IMG/VR virus record: IMGVR_UViG_3300042887_000193
Coordinates: 1-29,678 of that record
DNA: 29,678 nt
Direction: 5' to 3' (one strand)
Source: a virus
Numbering within the stretch: position 1 is the first letter of the stretch; every line of letters begins with the position of its first letter. Below are positions 21,796-28,243 of this stretch, one piece after another. The position numbers and the translations under genes were made by a program. The notes below the pieces were generated by a model. That model made no database searches. It was not told where the DNA came from and was given only the letters and a program-made list of their open reading frames with translations.

Positions 21796-24236
21796 CCCTA
21801 CCTGTAGTCTTTACTGCTAACGGGCCAAGTGGTTATAACCTAACCAACTCCCTACGCTTTCGTCAAAGTGCGTCTGCTTATTTAAATAGAACTCCAGCTA
21901 GTGCTGGTAATCGTCAAACATGGACTTGGAGTGGGTGGGTTAAAAGAGGAACGCTAGGGACATATCAGCAAATATTTGGTGCTTATATTGGAAGTGGTAC
22001 AACAGATACAAACTATTTTGAAATAACTTTTTCAAGCTCTGACTTAATCTCAATTACTGGGTATTCAACTGTTTATAGAAGAAGTACAGCAGTTTATCGT
22101 GACCCATCTGCTTGGTATCATATCATTGTAGCTGTTGATACAACTCAGGCAACAGCAGGTAATCGACTAAAGGTTTATGTTAATGGTTCTGAAGTAACTG
22201 CTTTTGGTACATCAAATAACCCAACACAAAATACAGATCTTGGTATAAATGGTGCTTATCCTCATGGTATAGGCGCAATTCCAGCAAACGTATCATACTT
22301 TGACGGCTACATGGTTGAGGTCAACTTCATTGATGGTCAAGCCCTAACCCCATCCTCATTCGGTGAAACATCCTCAACTACAGGTGTATGGATTCCTAAG
22401 AAATACACAGGAACATACGGCACTAATGGATTCTATTTACCATTTACCGATAACTCTGCTCTGACTACATCATCCAATGTGGGATTAGGAAAAGACTTTT
22501 CAGGCAATAGTAATTACTGGACTACAAACAATATCAGTATTACATCAGGCTCTACATACGACAGCATGACCGATGTGCCTACGCTGACAAGTGCTACTAC
22601 GGCTAATTATGCAGTAATAAATCCGCTTGATTACAACTCTACATACCTGACACTATCAGCCGCAAATCTTCAACAAACTTATGCTGGTGTAGTTGCTGCT
22701 GCGGCAAGTCGAGCAACAATGGTTATTCCGACTACAGGTAAGTATTATTGGGAAGTTTACATTAATGCTACTGGTGGTGGTTCAGGAGAACGGATTAGAG
22801 TAGGCATTACTAGACCAACAACTGATATTAGCGGTAATTCTATTGATAATAGTGCTACTTCTTATCTGCAAATGAGTAATGGTCAAAAGCGTAATAACTC
22901 GACTGATTCTACTTATGGTTCAGGATTTTCTGCTACTCAGATTATTCAAGTTCTTTACGATGCTACGGCTGGTGCAATCTATTTTGGGCAGAATGATTCT
23001 TATGCAAACGGCTCAGGAAGTTTTAACCAAACATTTTCTACTGCAACTGCGGCATTTACTGGTCTATCAGGCGAATTTATGCCATGTTTTATTACATACG
23101 GTGGTGCGGATATTGCGGTTAACTTCGGTCAACGCCCATTCTCCTACACCCCACCAACAGGCTTTTTACAACTAAACACATTTAACTTACCTACTCCTAC
23201 GATTGGTGCTACTGCGGCTACATTAGCTAATGATTACTTTAATGCGGTGTTATATACAGGTAACGGAAGCACAAATGCAATTACTGGTGTAGGTTTTCAG
23301 CCTGACTTTGTTTGGGGAAAAAGCAGAAGTAATGCGACTAGCAACTTTTTATATGATGCTGTTAGGGGTGTATATAAAAGACTTATTTCAGATTCAACTG
23401 CTGCAGAAACAGATGAAACTGGTGGTGGTTTATCTTCATTTAATAGTGATGGATTTACAGTTCAGGCAAATAGCACAGAAAATGGAAATACAAGAACATT
23501 TGTAGCATGGAACTGGAAAGCCAACGGCTCAGGCTCAACCAACACAGCAGGTTCTATTACATCTACAGTAAGTGCTAATACAAGTGCTGGATTTAGTATT
23601 GTTACTTATACAGGCACAGGTGCTAGCGCAACTGTTGGTCATGGACTAGGTGTTGCACCTAGCATGATTATTATTAAGAACAGAGGAAGCGCACAAAGCT
23701 GGCGTACTTACCATACAAGCGTTGGCGTAAATGCTTATCTGTTGCTTGACTCCACAGCAGCATCAGCGTCAGACAGCGGGTGGACAGGAACAAGCTCAAC
23801 CACATTTACTGTTGGTGGCTCGGGCGCTCAATACAATGCAAGCAGCAATACTTATGTAGCCTACTGCTTTGCACCTATTGCTGGCTACTCTGCATTTGGC
23901 TCATACACAGGCAACGGAAGCACAGATGGAACATTTTTGTATCTTGGCTTTAGACCTAAATTTGTAATGATTAAATCAACTGGTTCGCAAGATTGGGTGA
24001 TGTTAGATTCATCTATTAATCCATACAATGTGGCTGGTAACTATTTAAGACCAAATAGTAGCGGTGCTGAAAATGGTGGTTCAACCCCAACAACTTCTAC
24101 TAACGAAGATTTTTTAAGTAACGGCATTAAGTTTAGAAATGATGCTTCATCTTCAGGCTATACAAATGGTAGCGGTGTAACTTACATCTACATGGCATTT
24201 GCCGAAAACCCATTCAAATACGCTAACGCACGATAG
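21792..24236 (+). CDS. Large adhesin: LamG, SPRY-like and three terminal repeats
   Basis: A putative 814-residue receptor-binding protein. Residues about 15-205 form a LamG/concanavalin-like domain (TWTWSGWVKRGTLGTYQQIF, WYHIIVAVDTTQATAGNRLK, FDGYMVEVNFIDGQ). Residues about 285-460 look like a SPRY/B30.2 domain (TTGKYYWEVYINATGGGSGE, RIRVGIT, ADIAVNFGQRPF). From about 485 three units begin at residues near 487, 606 and 705 with YTG.G...G.GF.P..V..K, the pattern of DUF7483-type repeats. The protein ends MAFAENPFKYANAR, a C-terminus shared by such adhesins. All parts suit glycan or surface binding. It overlaps the 243-residue fibre gene by four bases. Domain names are by recognition, not search. 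Confidence 0.83.
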   Translation: MTLPVVFTANGPSGYNLTNSLRFRQSASAYLNRTPASAGNRQTWTWSGWVKRGTLGTYQQIFGAYIGSGTTDTNYFEITFSSSDLISITGYSTVYRRSTAVYRDPSAWYHIIVAVDTTQATAGNRLKVYVNGSEVTAFGTSNNPTQNTDLGINGAYPHGIGAIPANVSYFDGYMVEVNFIDGQALTPSSFGETSSTTGVWIPKKYTGTYGTNGFYLPFTDNSALTTSSNVGLGKDFSGNSNYWTTNNISITSGSTYDSMTDVPTLTSATTANYAVINPLDYNSTYLTLSAANLQQTYAGVVAAAASRATMVIPTTGKYYWEVYINATGGGSGERIRVGITRPTTDISGNSIDNSATSYLQMSNGQKRNNSTDSTYGSGFSATQIIQVLYDATAGAIYFGQNDSYANGSGSFNQTFSTATAAFTGLSGEFMPCFITYGGADIAVNFGQRPFSYTPPTGFLQLNTFNLPTPTIGATAATLANDYFNAVLYTGNGSTNAITGVGFQPDFVWGKSRSNATSNFLYDAVRGVYKRLISDSTAAETDETGGGLSSFNSDGFTVQANSTENGNTRTFVAWNWKANGSGSTNTAGSITSTVSANTSAGFSIVTYTGTGASATVGHGLGVAPSMIIIKNRGSAQSWRTYHTSVGVNAYLLLDSTAASASDSGWTGTSSTTFTVGGSGAQYNASSNTYVAYCFAPIAGYSAFGSYTGNGSTDGTFLYLGFRPKFVMIKSTGSQDWVMLDSSINPYNVAGNYLRPNSSGAENGGSTPTTSTNEDFLSNGIKFRNDASSSGYTNGSGVTYIYMAFAENPFKYANAR

Positions 24237-24244
24237 GAAATATT

Positions 24245-24736
24245 ATGTTCTATTCAACCACCACAAACACCTATATTCAAGAAGGCACAGCCTTTGAGAT
24301 TAACGGGGTTCAGTACCCACAGAATTGGTTAAACCTATCTACCCCACAAGAAAAGGCTGAGATTGGTTTAGAGGAAGTCATTGCGACTAATAGCCCCGCC
24401 AATCAACAATATTACTGGGTTAGCCAAGAACTAAATGGTGCAACACTAACTTATATAAACAATCCCAAAGACTTAGATACTTGCAAAACCAATGCGGTTA
24501 GTCAGCTAAGAACCACCGCATATACCATGCTCTTGCCTACCGATTGGATGGTCGTAAAGTCAGTAGAAACATCTACCCCAATCCCAACCGATTGGAACAC
24601 ATGGAGAGCATCAATACGGACTACTTGTGAGAACGCTATTACTGCGGTTAATGCTTGCACAAATGTTGATGAATTGGCTACCGTAATGGGTTCTGTGGTG
24701 TGGGATAAATCGCCACAAGCTGAACAGATTGTTTAA
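24245..24736 (+). CDS. Tail fibre assembly-like protein (DUF4376-like)
   Basis: A 163-residue soluble protein has an N-terminal beta part (FEINGVQYPQNWLNLSTPQE) and a C-terminal helical part (LRTTAYTMLLPTDWMVVKSV, then WNTWRASIRTTCENAI). The block 'LR..AY..L.PTDWMV.K..E....W..WR..IR' is characteristic of proteins encoded directly after phage fibre genes and labelled fibre assembly or DUF4376-like. The likely role is chaperoning or capping of the adhesin just upstream. The ATG is preceded by AGGAAATATT, overlapping the end of the adhesin gene. Confidence 0.75.
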   Translation: MFYSTTTNTYIQEGTAFEINGVQYPQNWLNLSTPQEKAEIGLEEVIATNSPANQQYYWVSQELNGATLTYINNPKDLDTCKTNAVSQLRTTAYTMLLPTDWMVVKSVETSTPIPTDWNTWRASIRTTCENAITAVNACTNVDELATVMGSVVWDKSPQAEQIV

Positions 24737-24738
24737 TC

Positions 24739-24969
24739 ATGGATAACGGCATTGATTTGATCCGCTACGGTGCGCTGTGGCAGAAGGTCGAAAACTATGA
24801 ACAAAAGTTCCAAGAAATGTCAAACAAGATTGACAAGATGGAAGCTAGTGTTGAAGAACTGGTTGCAATGGCTAATCGTTCTAGGGGCGGTCTTTGGGTC
24901 GGAATGGGGATTGTATCTGCTTTTAGTTCACTCGTAGGGTTTATTGCACATTGGTTTAGTAAGGGTTAA
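24739..24969 (+). CDS. XhlA-like coiled-coil membrane protein, lysis cassette
   Basis: This 76-residue protein has a helical coiled-coil N-terminus (about residues 12-45, YEQKFQEMSNKIDKMEASVE) and one C-terminal transmembrane segment (about 51-71, GLWVGMGIVSAFSSLVGFIA) followed by HWFSKG. This arrangement is that of XhlA-type haemolysin or holin-accessory proteins. It is the first gene of the block ending in holin and endolysin, so a role in membrane disruption or lysis timing is likely. Two bases separate it from the previous stop. Alternative: an unrelated tail-anchored protein. Confidence 0.65.
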   Translation: MDNGIDLIRYGALWQKVENYEQKFQEMSNKIDKMEASVEELVAMANRSRGGLWVGMGIVSAFSSLVGFIAHWFSKG

Positions 24970-24974
24970 TCAAT

Positions 24975-25427
24975 GTGTCAGATGATCTTGGGTTGTCAGC
25001 AGGTGCAAAGGGCATCAGCGAAGGTATAAAAACAGGCAGGGAAGCTGGTCGTGAGATCGGCAAGAACATTGAAGAAGTACAGAAAGAAGCAGTTAATGTA
25101 GCAAAAGAACGGGCAAATGCAAGAATCCGTGAGCGCAGGGAAGCAGAGTTTAAGAAGGAACGGGCGATATTTAAAGCCCTTGAGGAGTACCGACACCGTA
25201 AACAAATATCGGATGAGGAGTACAAACTAAGGGTGGAGTTTATAAAGAAGTTCGGTACTAAAGAGTGGGATAAGGTCATTCAGATAAAGACCGAGATTGA
25301 GAAGATAGAAAAGGCAGATAAAGACTACTTTGATGCCGAGTTATCAAAAGTTAGATGGGTGCAATTTTGGTGCTTTTTGGTGGCAGGTTGGATTGCTTAT
25401 TTTATTGTATGGGGGAGTAAAAAATGA
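24975..25427 (+). CDS. Tail-anchored coiled-coil protein of unknown function
   Basis: A 150-residue, highly charged helical protein begins MSDDLGLSAGAKGISEGIKT, has a long Glu/Lys/Arg coiled coil (about 25-120, containing ERANARIRERREAEFKKERA) and ends with one transmembrane segment (about 128-147, FWCFLVAGWIAYFIVWGSKK). The start is GTG 24975; the ATG two bases earlier is in another frame. It overlaps the holin gene by four bases. The topology, with the anchor at the C-terminus, is opposite to that of a classical inner-membrane spanin. A lysis-related or membrane-docking role is inferred from position. Confidence 0.65.
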   Translation: MSDDLGLSAGAKGISEGIKTGREAGREIGKNIEEVQKEAVNVAKERANARIRERREAEFKKERAIFKALEEYRHRKQISDEEYKLRVEFIKKFGTKEWDKVIQIKTEIEKIEKADKDYFDAELSKVRWVQFWCFLVAGWIAYFIVWGSKK

Positions 25428-25834
25428 TTCCGCTAATGGCACTAGTCGATGTTGGGATGAAAGTCCTAGACAAGTTTATTCCCGATCCTGAAGCCAAAGC
25501 CAAGGCCCAAGCTGAACTATTAAAAATGCAACAAGAAGGTCGGTTAGCTGAGTTAAACGCTGACATGAACGAACAAAACAATATATCTGACCGCTGGAAA
25601 GCTGATTTAAGTAGTGATTCTTGGCTATCCAAAAACATACGCCCTATGTCTTTAGTGGCTATTTTTGCTGGTTACTTTCTTTTTGCCATGATGTCGGCTT
25701 TTGGCTACGATGCTAAAGAATCGTATGTAAACCTGCTGGGTCAATGGGGTATGCTAATAATGAGTGCGTATTTTGGTGGCCGTACTCTAGAAAAAATCAT
25801 GGATATGAAAGCTAAAAAAGATGAATCTAAGTGA
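25424..25834 (+). CDS. Holin, GTA_holin_3TM type
   Basis: This 136-residue protein matches the pattern of the 3TM holin family first named in gene transfer agents: an N-terminal amphipathic or membrane helix (residues 1-19), then the signature IPDPEAKAKAQAELLKMQQE and GRLAELNADM, followed by two clear hydrophobic segments (about 75-94, MSLVAIFAGYFLFAMMSAFG; about 102-119) and a Lys-rich tail. Holins collect in the inner membrane and open it to release the endolysin. The endolysin gene overlaps its end by 14 bases, a classic holin-endolysin pair. Confidence 0.85.
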   Translation: MIPLMALVDVGMKVLDKFIPDPEAKAKAQAELLKMQQEGRLAELNADMNEQNNISDRWKADLSSDSWLSKNIRPMSLVAIFAGYFLFAMMSAFGYDAKESYVNLLGQWGMLIMSAYFGGRTLEKIMDMKAKKDESK

Positions 25835-26249
25835 ACACTTCACCCTAGACGAACTGACCCACACAGATCATAGGCAGTTTGACAATACGCCCAATGCCTC
25901 AGAGATGGCTAACCTTGTGCGCCTAGCCGCATTCCTTGAGGAAGTTAAGTCTGTCTTAGGTAATAAGCCCGTGATGGTTAACTCAGCTTTTCGTTGCAAA
26001 GAAGTCAATGACGCTGTAGGATCAAAGGACACTAGCCAGCATCGGATTGGATGTGCCGCAGATATTCGAGTACCGAGCATGACCCCCGATGAAGTCGTTA
26101 AGGCGGTGATCGCATCGGGGATTGGATATGACCAAATTATTCGAGAATTTGACCGTTGGACACATATTAGTATTCCTAGTGTTGCTGGCACTAATCCTCG
26201 CAGGCAAGTTTTGATAATAGATAAAACTGGCGTTAGGCCTTATTCTTAG
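25821..26249 (+). CDS. Endolysin, peptidase M15 (cell-wall carboxypeptidase)
   Basis: A 142-residue protein of the M15A/M15_3 peptidase family, cleaving peptide bonds in peptidoglycan stems. Start NLSEHFTLDELTHTDHRQFD is the family's N-terminal 'S.HFTL.EL..T' motif. Zinc ligands are visible as H74 and D81 in SQHRIGCAADI and H115 in WTHIS; E109 (IIREF) may be the catalytic acid/base. SAFRC (55-59) is the conserved preceding element. It has no signal peptide, so it needs the holin upstream. Its stop overlaps the stop of the convergent HNH gene. Confidence 0.92.
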   Translation: MNLSEHFTLDELTHTDHRQFDNTPNASEMANLVRLAAFLEEVKSVLGNKPVMVNSAFRCKEVNDAVGSKDTSQHRIGCAADIRVPSMTPDEVVKAVIASGIGYDQIIREFDRWTHISIPSVAGTNPRRQVLIIDKTGVRPYS

Positions 26250-26737
26250 CCATTGTTACTAAACTCTTTGTGAAGTTCTTGTCTTTTTTCTTTGATTTTA
26301 ATTTTTGCTTCATTTAAATCTACAAAAAAACCAACATGAATTTCTTTATTTTTATAAAAAATTCTTGCTCTCCACTTTTTTCTTTGTTTATTCCAACTAA
26401 TCCCTTTTACGCCTGAAGTATTGTTTTTTGGTTTTTTTGAATTCCATAAATTTTCTGCAATATTACAATTTCTTAAATTTTCAATACAATTGTCAAAAGT
26501 GTTGCCATTTATGTGATCTATGCAATCTTCAGTATTGCCGTTATGAAAAATCCAAATTAATCTGTGGGTTCTGTAAATTTTATAATTTATGCAAATTTGA
26601 TAATAATGATGGCTTTTTGTTCCAGCTAAAGTGCCTTTTGCAGTACCAACTTTTGCTTTTTTCCAAAATAAATTACCATCTTTGTACTCAAACAATTCGT
26701 TTAAATATTCTTTTGTTAAAATGTGGTCTGTTTTCAT
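26246..26737 (-). CDS. HNH homing endonuclease with AP2-like domain
   Basis: A 163-residue protein with an HNH_3-type nuclease: H58 (THRLIWIFHNG), D74-H75 (CIDHINGN), N83 and N87 (CIENLR). It is followed by an AP2-like DNA-binding domain from about residue 108 (SGVKGISWNKQRKKWRARIF). Free-standing HNH genes of this type are selfish mobile elements that cut DNA lacking them. The gene is strikingly AT-rich (long A/T runs, AAA/ATT codons) compared with its neighbours, a sign of transfer. It sits exactly at the convergent junction of the two gene arms. No Shine-Dalgarno precedes the ATG; transcription probably starts at or next to it. Confidence 0.9.
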   Translation of the reverse strand: MKTDHILTKEYLNELFEYKDGNLFWKKAKVGTAKGTLAGTKSHHYYQICINYKIYRTHRLIWIFHNGNTEDCIDHINGNTFDNCIENLRNCNIAENLWNSKKPKNNTSGVKGISWNKQRKKWRARIFYKNKEIHVGFFVDLNEAKIKIKEKRQELHKEFSNNG

Positions 26738-26743
26738 TATTTA

Positions 26744-26752
26744 ATTATACCA
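26744..26752 (-). promoter_or_regulatory. Extended -10 promoter of the HNH gene
   Basis: On the minus strand the sequence reads TGGTATAAT, an extended -10 element (TGnTATAAT) with a perfect TATAAT at 26744-26749. The -35 region is poor (TGTTTT at about 17 bases), as is usual for extended -10 promoters. The start point would fall about at the HNH ATG (26737), giving a leaderless mRNA. Confidence 0.5.
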
Positions 26753-26764
26753 AACAGGGTACGC

Positions 26765-27196
26765 CTAAAACAGGTCGGTTAGGTCTACGACCTTCCACAA
26801 GTCTTTAGGAACATCGTAAAAATATTCATCTCTAGCGACTGCCTTGTTAGGCACTTCAACTAACGGGCAATCTTTGATTTTGTTGGCCCTAATCCAATAG
26901 GCGTGGGTCAAGGGTCGGTTTACTACATACATCGTGGTTCTAGGGTGGTTAAATAACTTATCCTTCCTGTGGGCGATGTGGATCGTGTTAAACGGGCAAA
27001 ACTCCCAATCCCTGACCTCTACCTCGGCATACCCTAAATGCTCCCCCTTACGTCTTAATATGAGGTCTACAGCGTACTTATCGGGGTTAGGGGTAGCATC
27101 GATATACCACAGGTTTCTGAGCCACCTAGCCACGGCATCACGGGCAGGTGGGTCACAGGCATCGTGCAGGGCTTGGTCAAACTTCTTATATTGCAT
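26765..27196 (-). CDS. Putative PD-(D/E)XK-like nuclease or unknown phage protein
   Basis: A 143-residue soluble protein begins MQYKKFDQALHDACDPPARD and ends WKVVDLTDLF. The core YAVDLILRRKGEHLGYAEVE has D44, E58 and E60 spaced as in restriction-endonuclease-like folds (D-x13-E-x-E), although the final Lys is replaced by Glu/Arg; HRKDKLF follows. I read this as a possible PD-(D/E)XK relative with low certainty. A longer in-frame reading to 27259 adds a Cys/Thr-rich leader that only exists inside the upstream gene; the ATG at 27196, overlapping that gene's stop by 11 bases, is preferred. Confidence 0.6.
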   Translation of the reverse strand: MQYKKFDQALHDACDPPARDAVARWLRNLWYIDATPNPDKYAVDLILRRKGEHLGYAEVEVRDWEFCPFNTIHIAHRKDKLFNHPRTTMYVVNRPLTHAYWIRANKIKDCPLVEVPNKAVARDEYFYDVPKDLWKVVDLTDLF

Positions 27197-27428
27197 AGCC
27201 GTGCATGAGGTAGTTAGTACCAAAAAACAGCACACAGAACAGGATTGCCGCCAAACCACCCAAGAGAAACATACGGATAGACTCGATACGCTCCTTCTTC
27301 TTTTCTGAGGCCCGTAAAGCGTTATACGCCTCTAGGTCACCCCAGCCCTTATCAAGCATCCTTTGGCGGTCAGTAAACTTACGCTGAGCCTCATAAAATA
27401 ACTCTGAATCTCGTTCGCTTTTTAACAT
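27186..27428 (-). CDS. Small one-TM membrane protein
   Basis: An 80-residue protein has a charged N-terminal half (residues 1-52, SERDSELFYEAQRKF, ASEKKKERIESIR) and one transmembrane helix (about 53-75, MFLLGGLAAILFCVLFFGTN). By the positive-inside rule the N-terminus is cytoplasmic. A strong Shine-Dalgarno (AGGAGT, minus strand) precedes the ATG, and the lipoprotein gene ends nine bases upstream. No family is recognised. Adjacent lipoprotein and membrane genes may act together at the envelope. Confidence 0.65.
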   Translation of the reverse strand: MLKSERDSELFYEAQRKFTDRQRMLDKGWGDLEAYNALRASEKKKERIESIRMFLLGGLAAILFCVLFFGTNYLMHGYAI

Positions 27429-27436
27429 GATGACTC

Positions 27437-27688
27437 CTAATGAAATATCTTATAACGGGGGTTACAGGTAACCTCGACTGGTACATCAGACATAACCCCG
27501 TTGATCCTGCGCTTAGCGGTGATAACTACGGGGCGTGTACCAGCATCCTCACACTCTGTTATACCCAGTATGACTTGGGCACGGCTCATGTGATACGCCT
27601 GTTTATCAGTTTCTAAGCTGACATTGGGTGGTGAATAAGAACTACAAGCTGTAAGACTTAGCAGGCTTAGCAATAAAATAGACTTCAT
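27437..27688 (-). CDS. Small lipoprotein
   Basis: An 83-residue protein has a textbook lipoprotein signal: MKSILLLSLLSLTAC with lipobox LTAC and lipidation at C15. The mature part of 69 residues starts SSYSPPNVSLET and carries two more Cys (in TECEDAG and VTCNP) that could form a disulphide in the periplasm. It has no Pro-rich or coiled-coil region typical of outer-membrane spanins, so exclusion of superinfecting phage or envelope modification are equally possible. The Shine-Dalgarno AAAGG lies five bases before the ATG, just past a UUCG hairpin. Confidence 0.75.
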   Translation of the reverse strand: MKSILLLSLLSLTACSSYSPPNVSLETDKQAYHMSRAQVILGITECEDAGTRPVVITAKRRINGVMSDVPVEVTCNPRYKIFH

Positions 27689-27700
27689 AAAAACCTTTCT

Positions 27701-27714
27701 GCCCCCGAAGGGGC
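27701..27714 (-). terminator. UUCG-tetraloop hairpin between minus-strand genes
   Basis: On the minus strand GCCCC-TTCG-GGGGC forms a perfect 5-bp GC stem closed by C(UUCG)G, an exceptionally stable tetraloop. It lies five bases after the stop of the upstream gene and about 12 bases before the lipoprotein ATG. The following bases (AGAAAGGTTTTT) give a T run only after a gap. It may act as a partial terminator, an RNA-processing boundary or a stabiliser of the upstream mRNA rather than a full terminator. Confidence 0.6.
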
Positions 27715-27719
27715 GTTGA

Positions 27720-27998
27720 TTAACGGGCTGTAACTTTTAAAGTAATAACTGCGGTGGTTTTGGTGTGCTTCTCGATTAACTCGGCAGGAATATTCGCTTC
27801 TGCGTATACAGCCTTGTTATCTACTGTCTTGCGCTGGGATAGGGTCACGCAGGCTTTATAAAGGTTGCCCTCGATGTGACCTTCTTCTTGCTTGAGTTCG
27901 GTCTTGAGTGCTTCTGCTTGGGCTTCTAAGTCAGCGATTTGAGCTAAGAGCATACCGAGGTGGTCAACTTTGGTAATTTGTAGGTCTAATACTTGCAT
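27720..27998 (-). CDS. Small conserved coiled-coil phage protein
   Basis: A 92-residue protein begins MQVLDLQITKVDHLGMLLAQ with a coiled-coil helix (about 12-48, LEAQAEALKTELKQEEGH), then a beta part (EGNLYKACVTLSQRKTVDNK) ending with a TTAVITLKVTAR strand. The layout 'coiled coil, G.LY.A.V..., K.TT.V..LKV' is common to small proteins in phage DNA-metabolism arms; function is not known. An in-frame ATG ten codons upstream exists, but AAGGAG six to seven bases before 27998 fixes the start. It is the first gene behind the promoter at 28041-28070. Confidence 0.75.
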   Translation of the reverse strand: MQVLDLQITKVDHLGMLLAQIADLEAQAEALKTELKQEEGHIEGNLYKACVTLSQRKTVDNKAVYAEANIPAELIEKHTKTTAVITLKVTAR

Positions 27999-28040
27999 TT
28001 GAATCTCCTTATCTATCTCACTCCCCAATGGAGTAAGACA

Positions 28041-28070
28041 ATTATAAGTTAAGTAATCTTAATAATGCAA
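28041..28070 (-). promoter_or_regulatory. Sigma70-like promoter for the left-going small-gene operon
   Basis: On the minus strand TTGCAT (28065-28070) and a perfect TATAAT (28041-28046) are separated by 18 bases. Transcription would start near 28034, giving a leader of about 35 bases before the ATG at 27998. It lies in the 215-base gap 28029-28243, the longest non-coding stretch in the window. The rest of the gap shows only a short inverted repeat AGGG-ATATA-CCCT at 28081-28093 and a weak GTTCC/GGAAC hairpin just after the exonuclease stop; no RNA gene was recognised. Confidence 0.55.
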
Positions 28071-28243
28071 GATATTTTATAGGGATATACCCTTAGAAAA
28101 CAGGGCTATATTTGGCAGTTACTACGAATAGGGCAGAAAACCGCAAAATTCCCTAATTACTGCATCCTATTTTGACGGCTTAACGCCCTTAAAAAGTGGG
28201 GTACTCGCTTGCGCTTTCCCCCGTTCCCGTGAAGGAACTTTAA

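Noticed and set aside
26428-26808. 126-codon plus-strand open frame opposite the HNH gene
   Set aside because: Asn/Cys/Leu/Phe-rich product arising from the AT-rich HNH gene read backwards; the HNH protein has clear catalytic motifs.
27197-27259. Longer start for the putative nuclease with a Cys-rich leader
   Set aside because: The extra residues come from sequence already used by the upstream membrane-protein gene; the ATG at 27196 gives a normal short overlap.
28029-28243. tRNA or small RNA in the longest intergenic gap
   Set aside because: No cloverleaf, T-loop signature or strong structured element was found; only a promoter and weak inverted repeats are seen.
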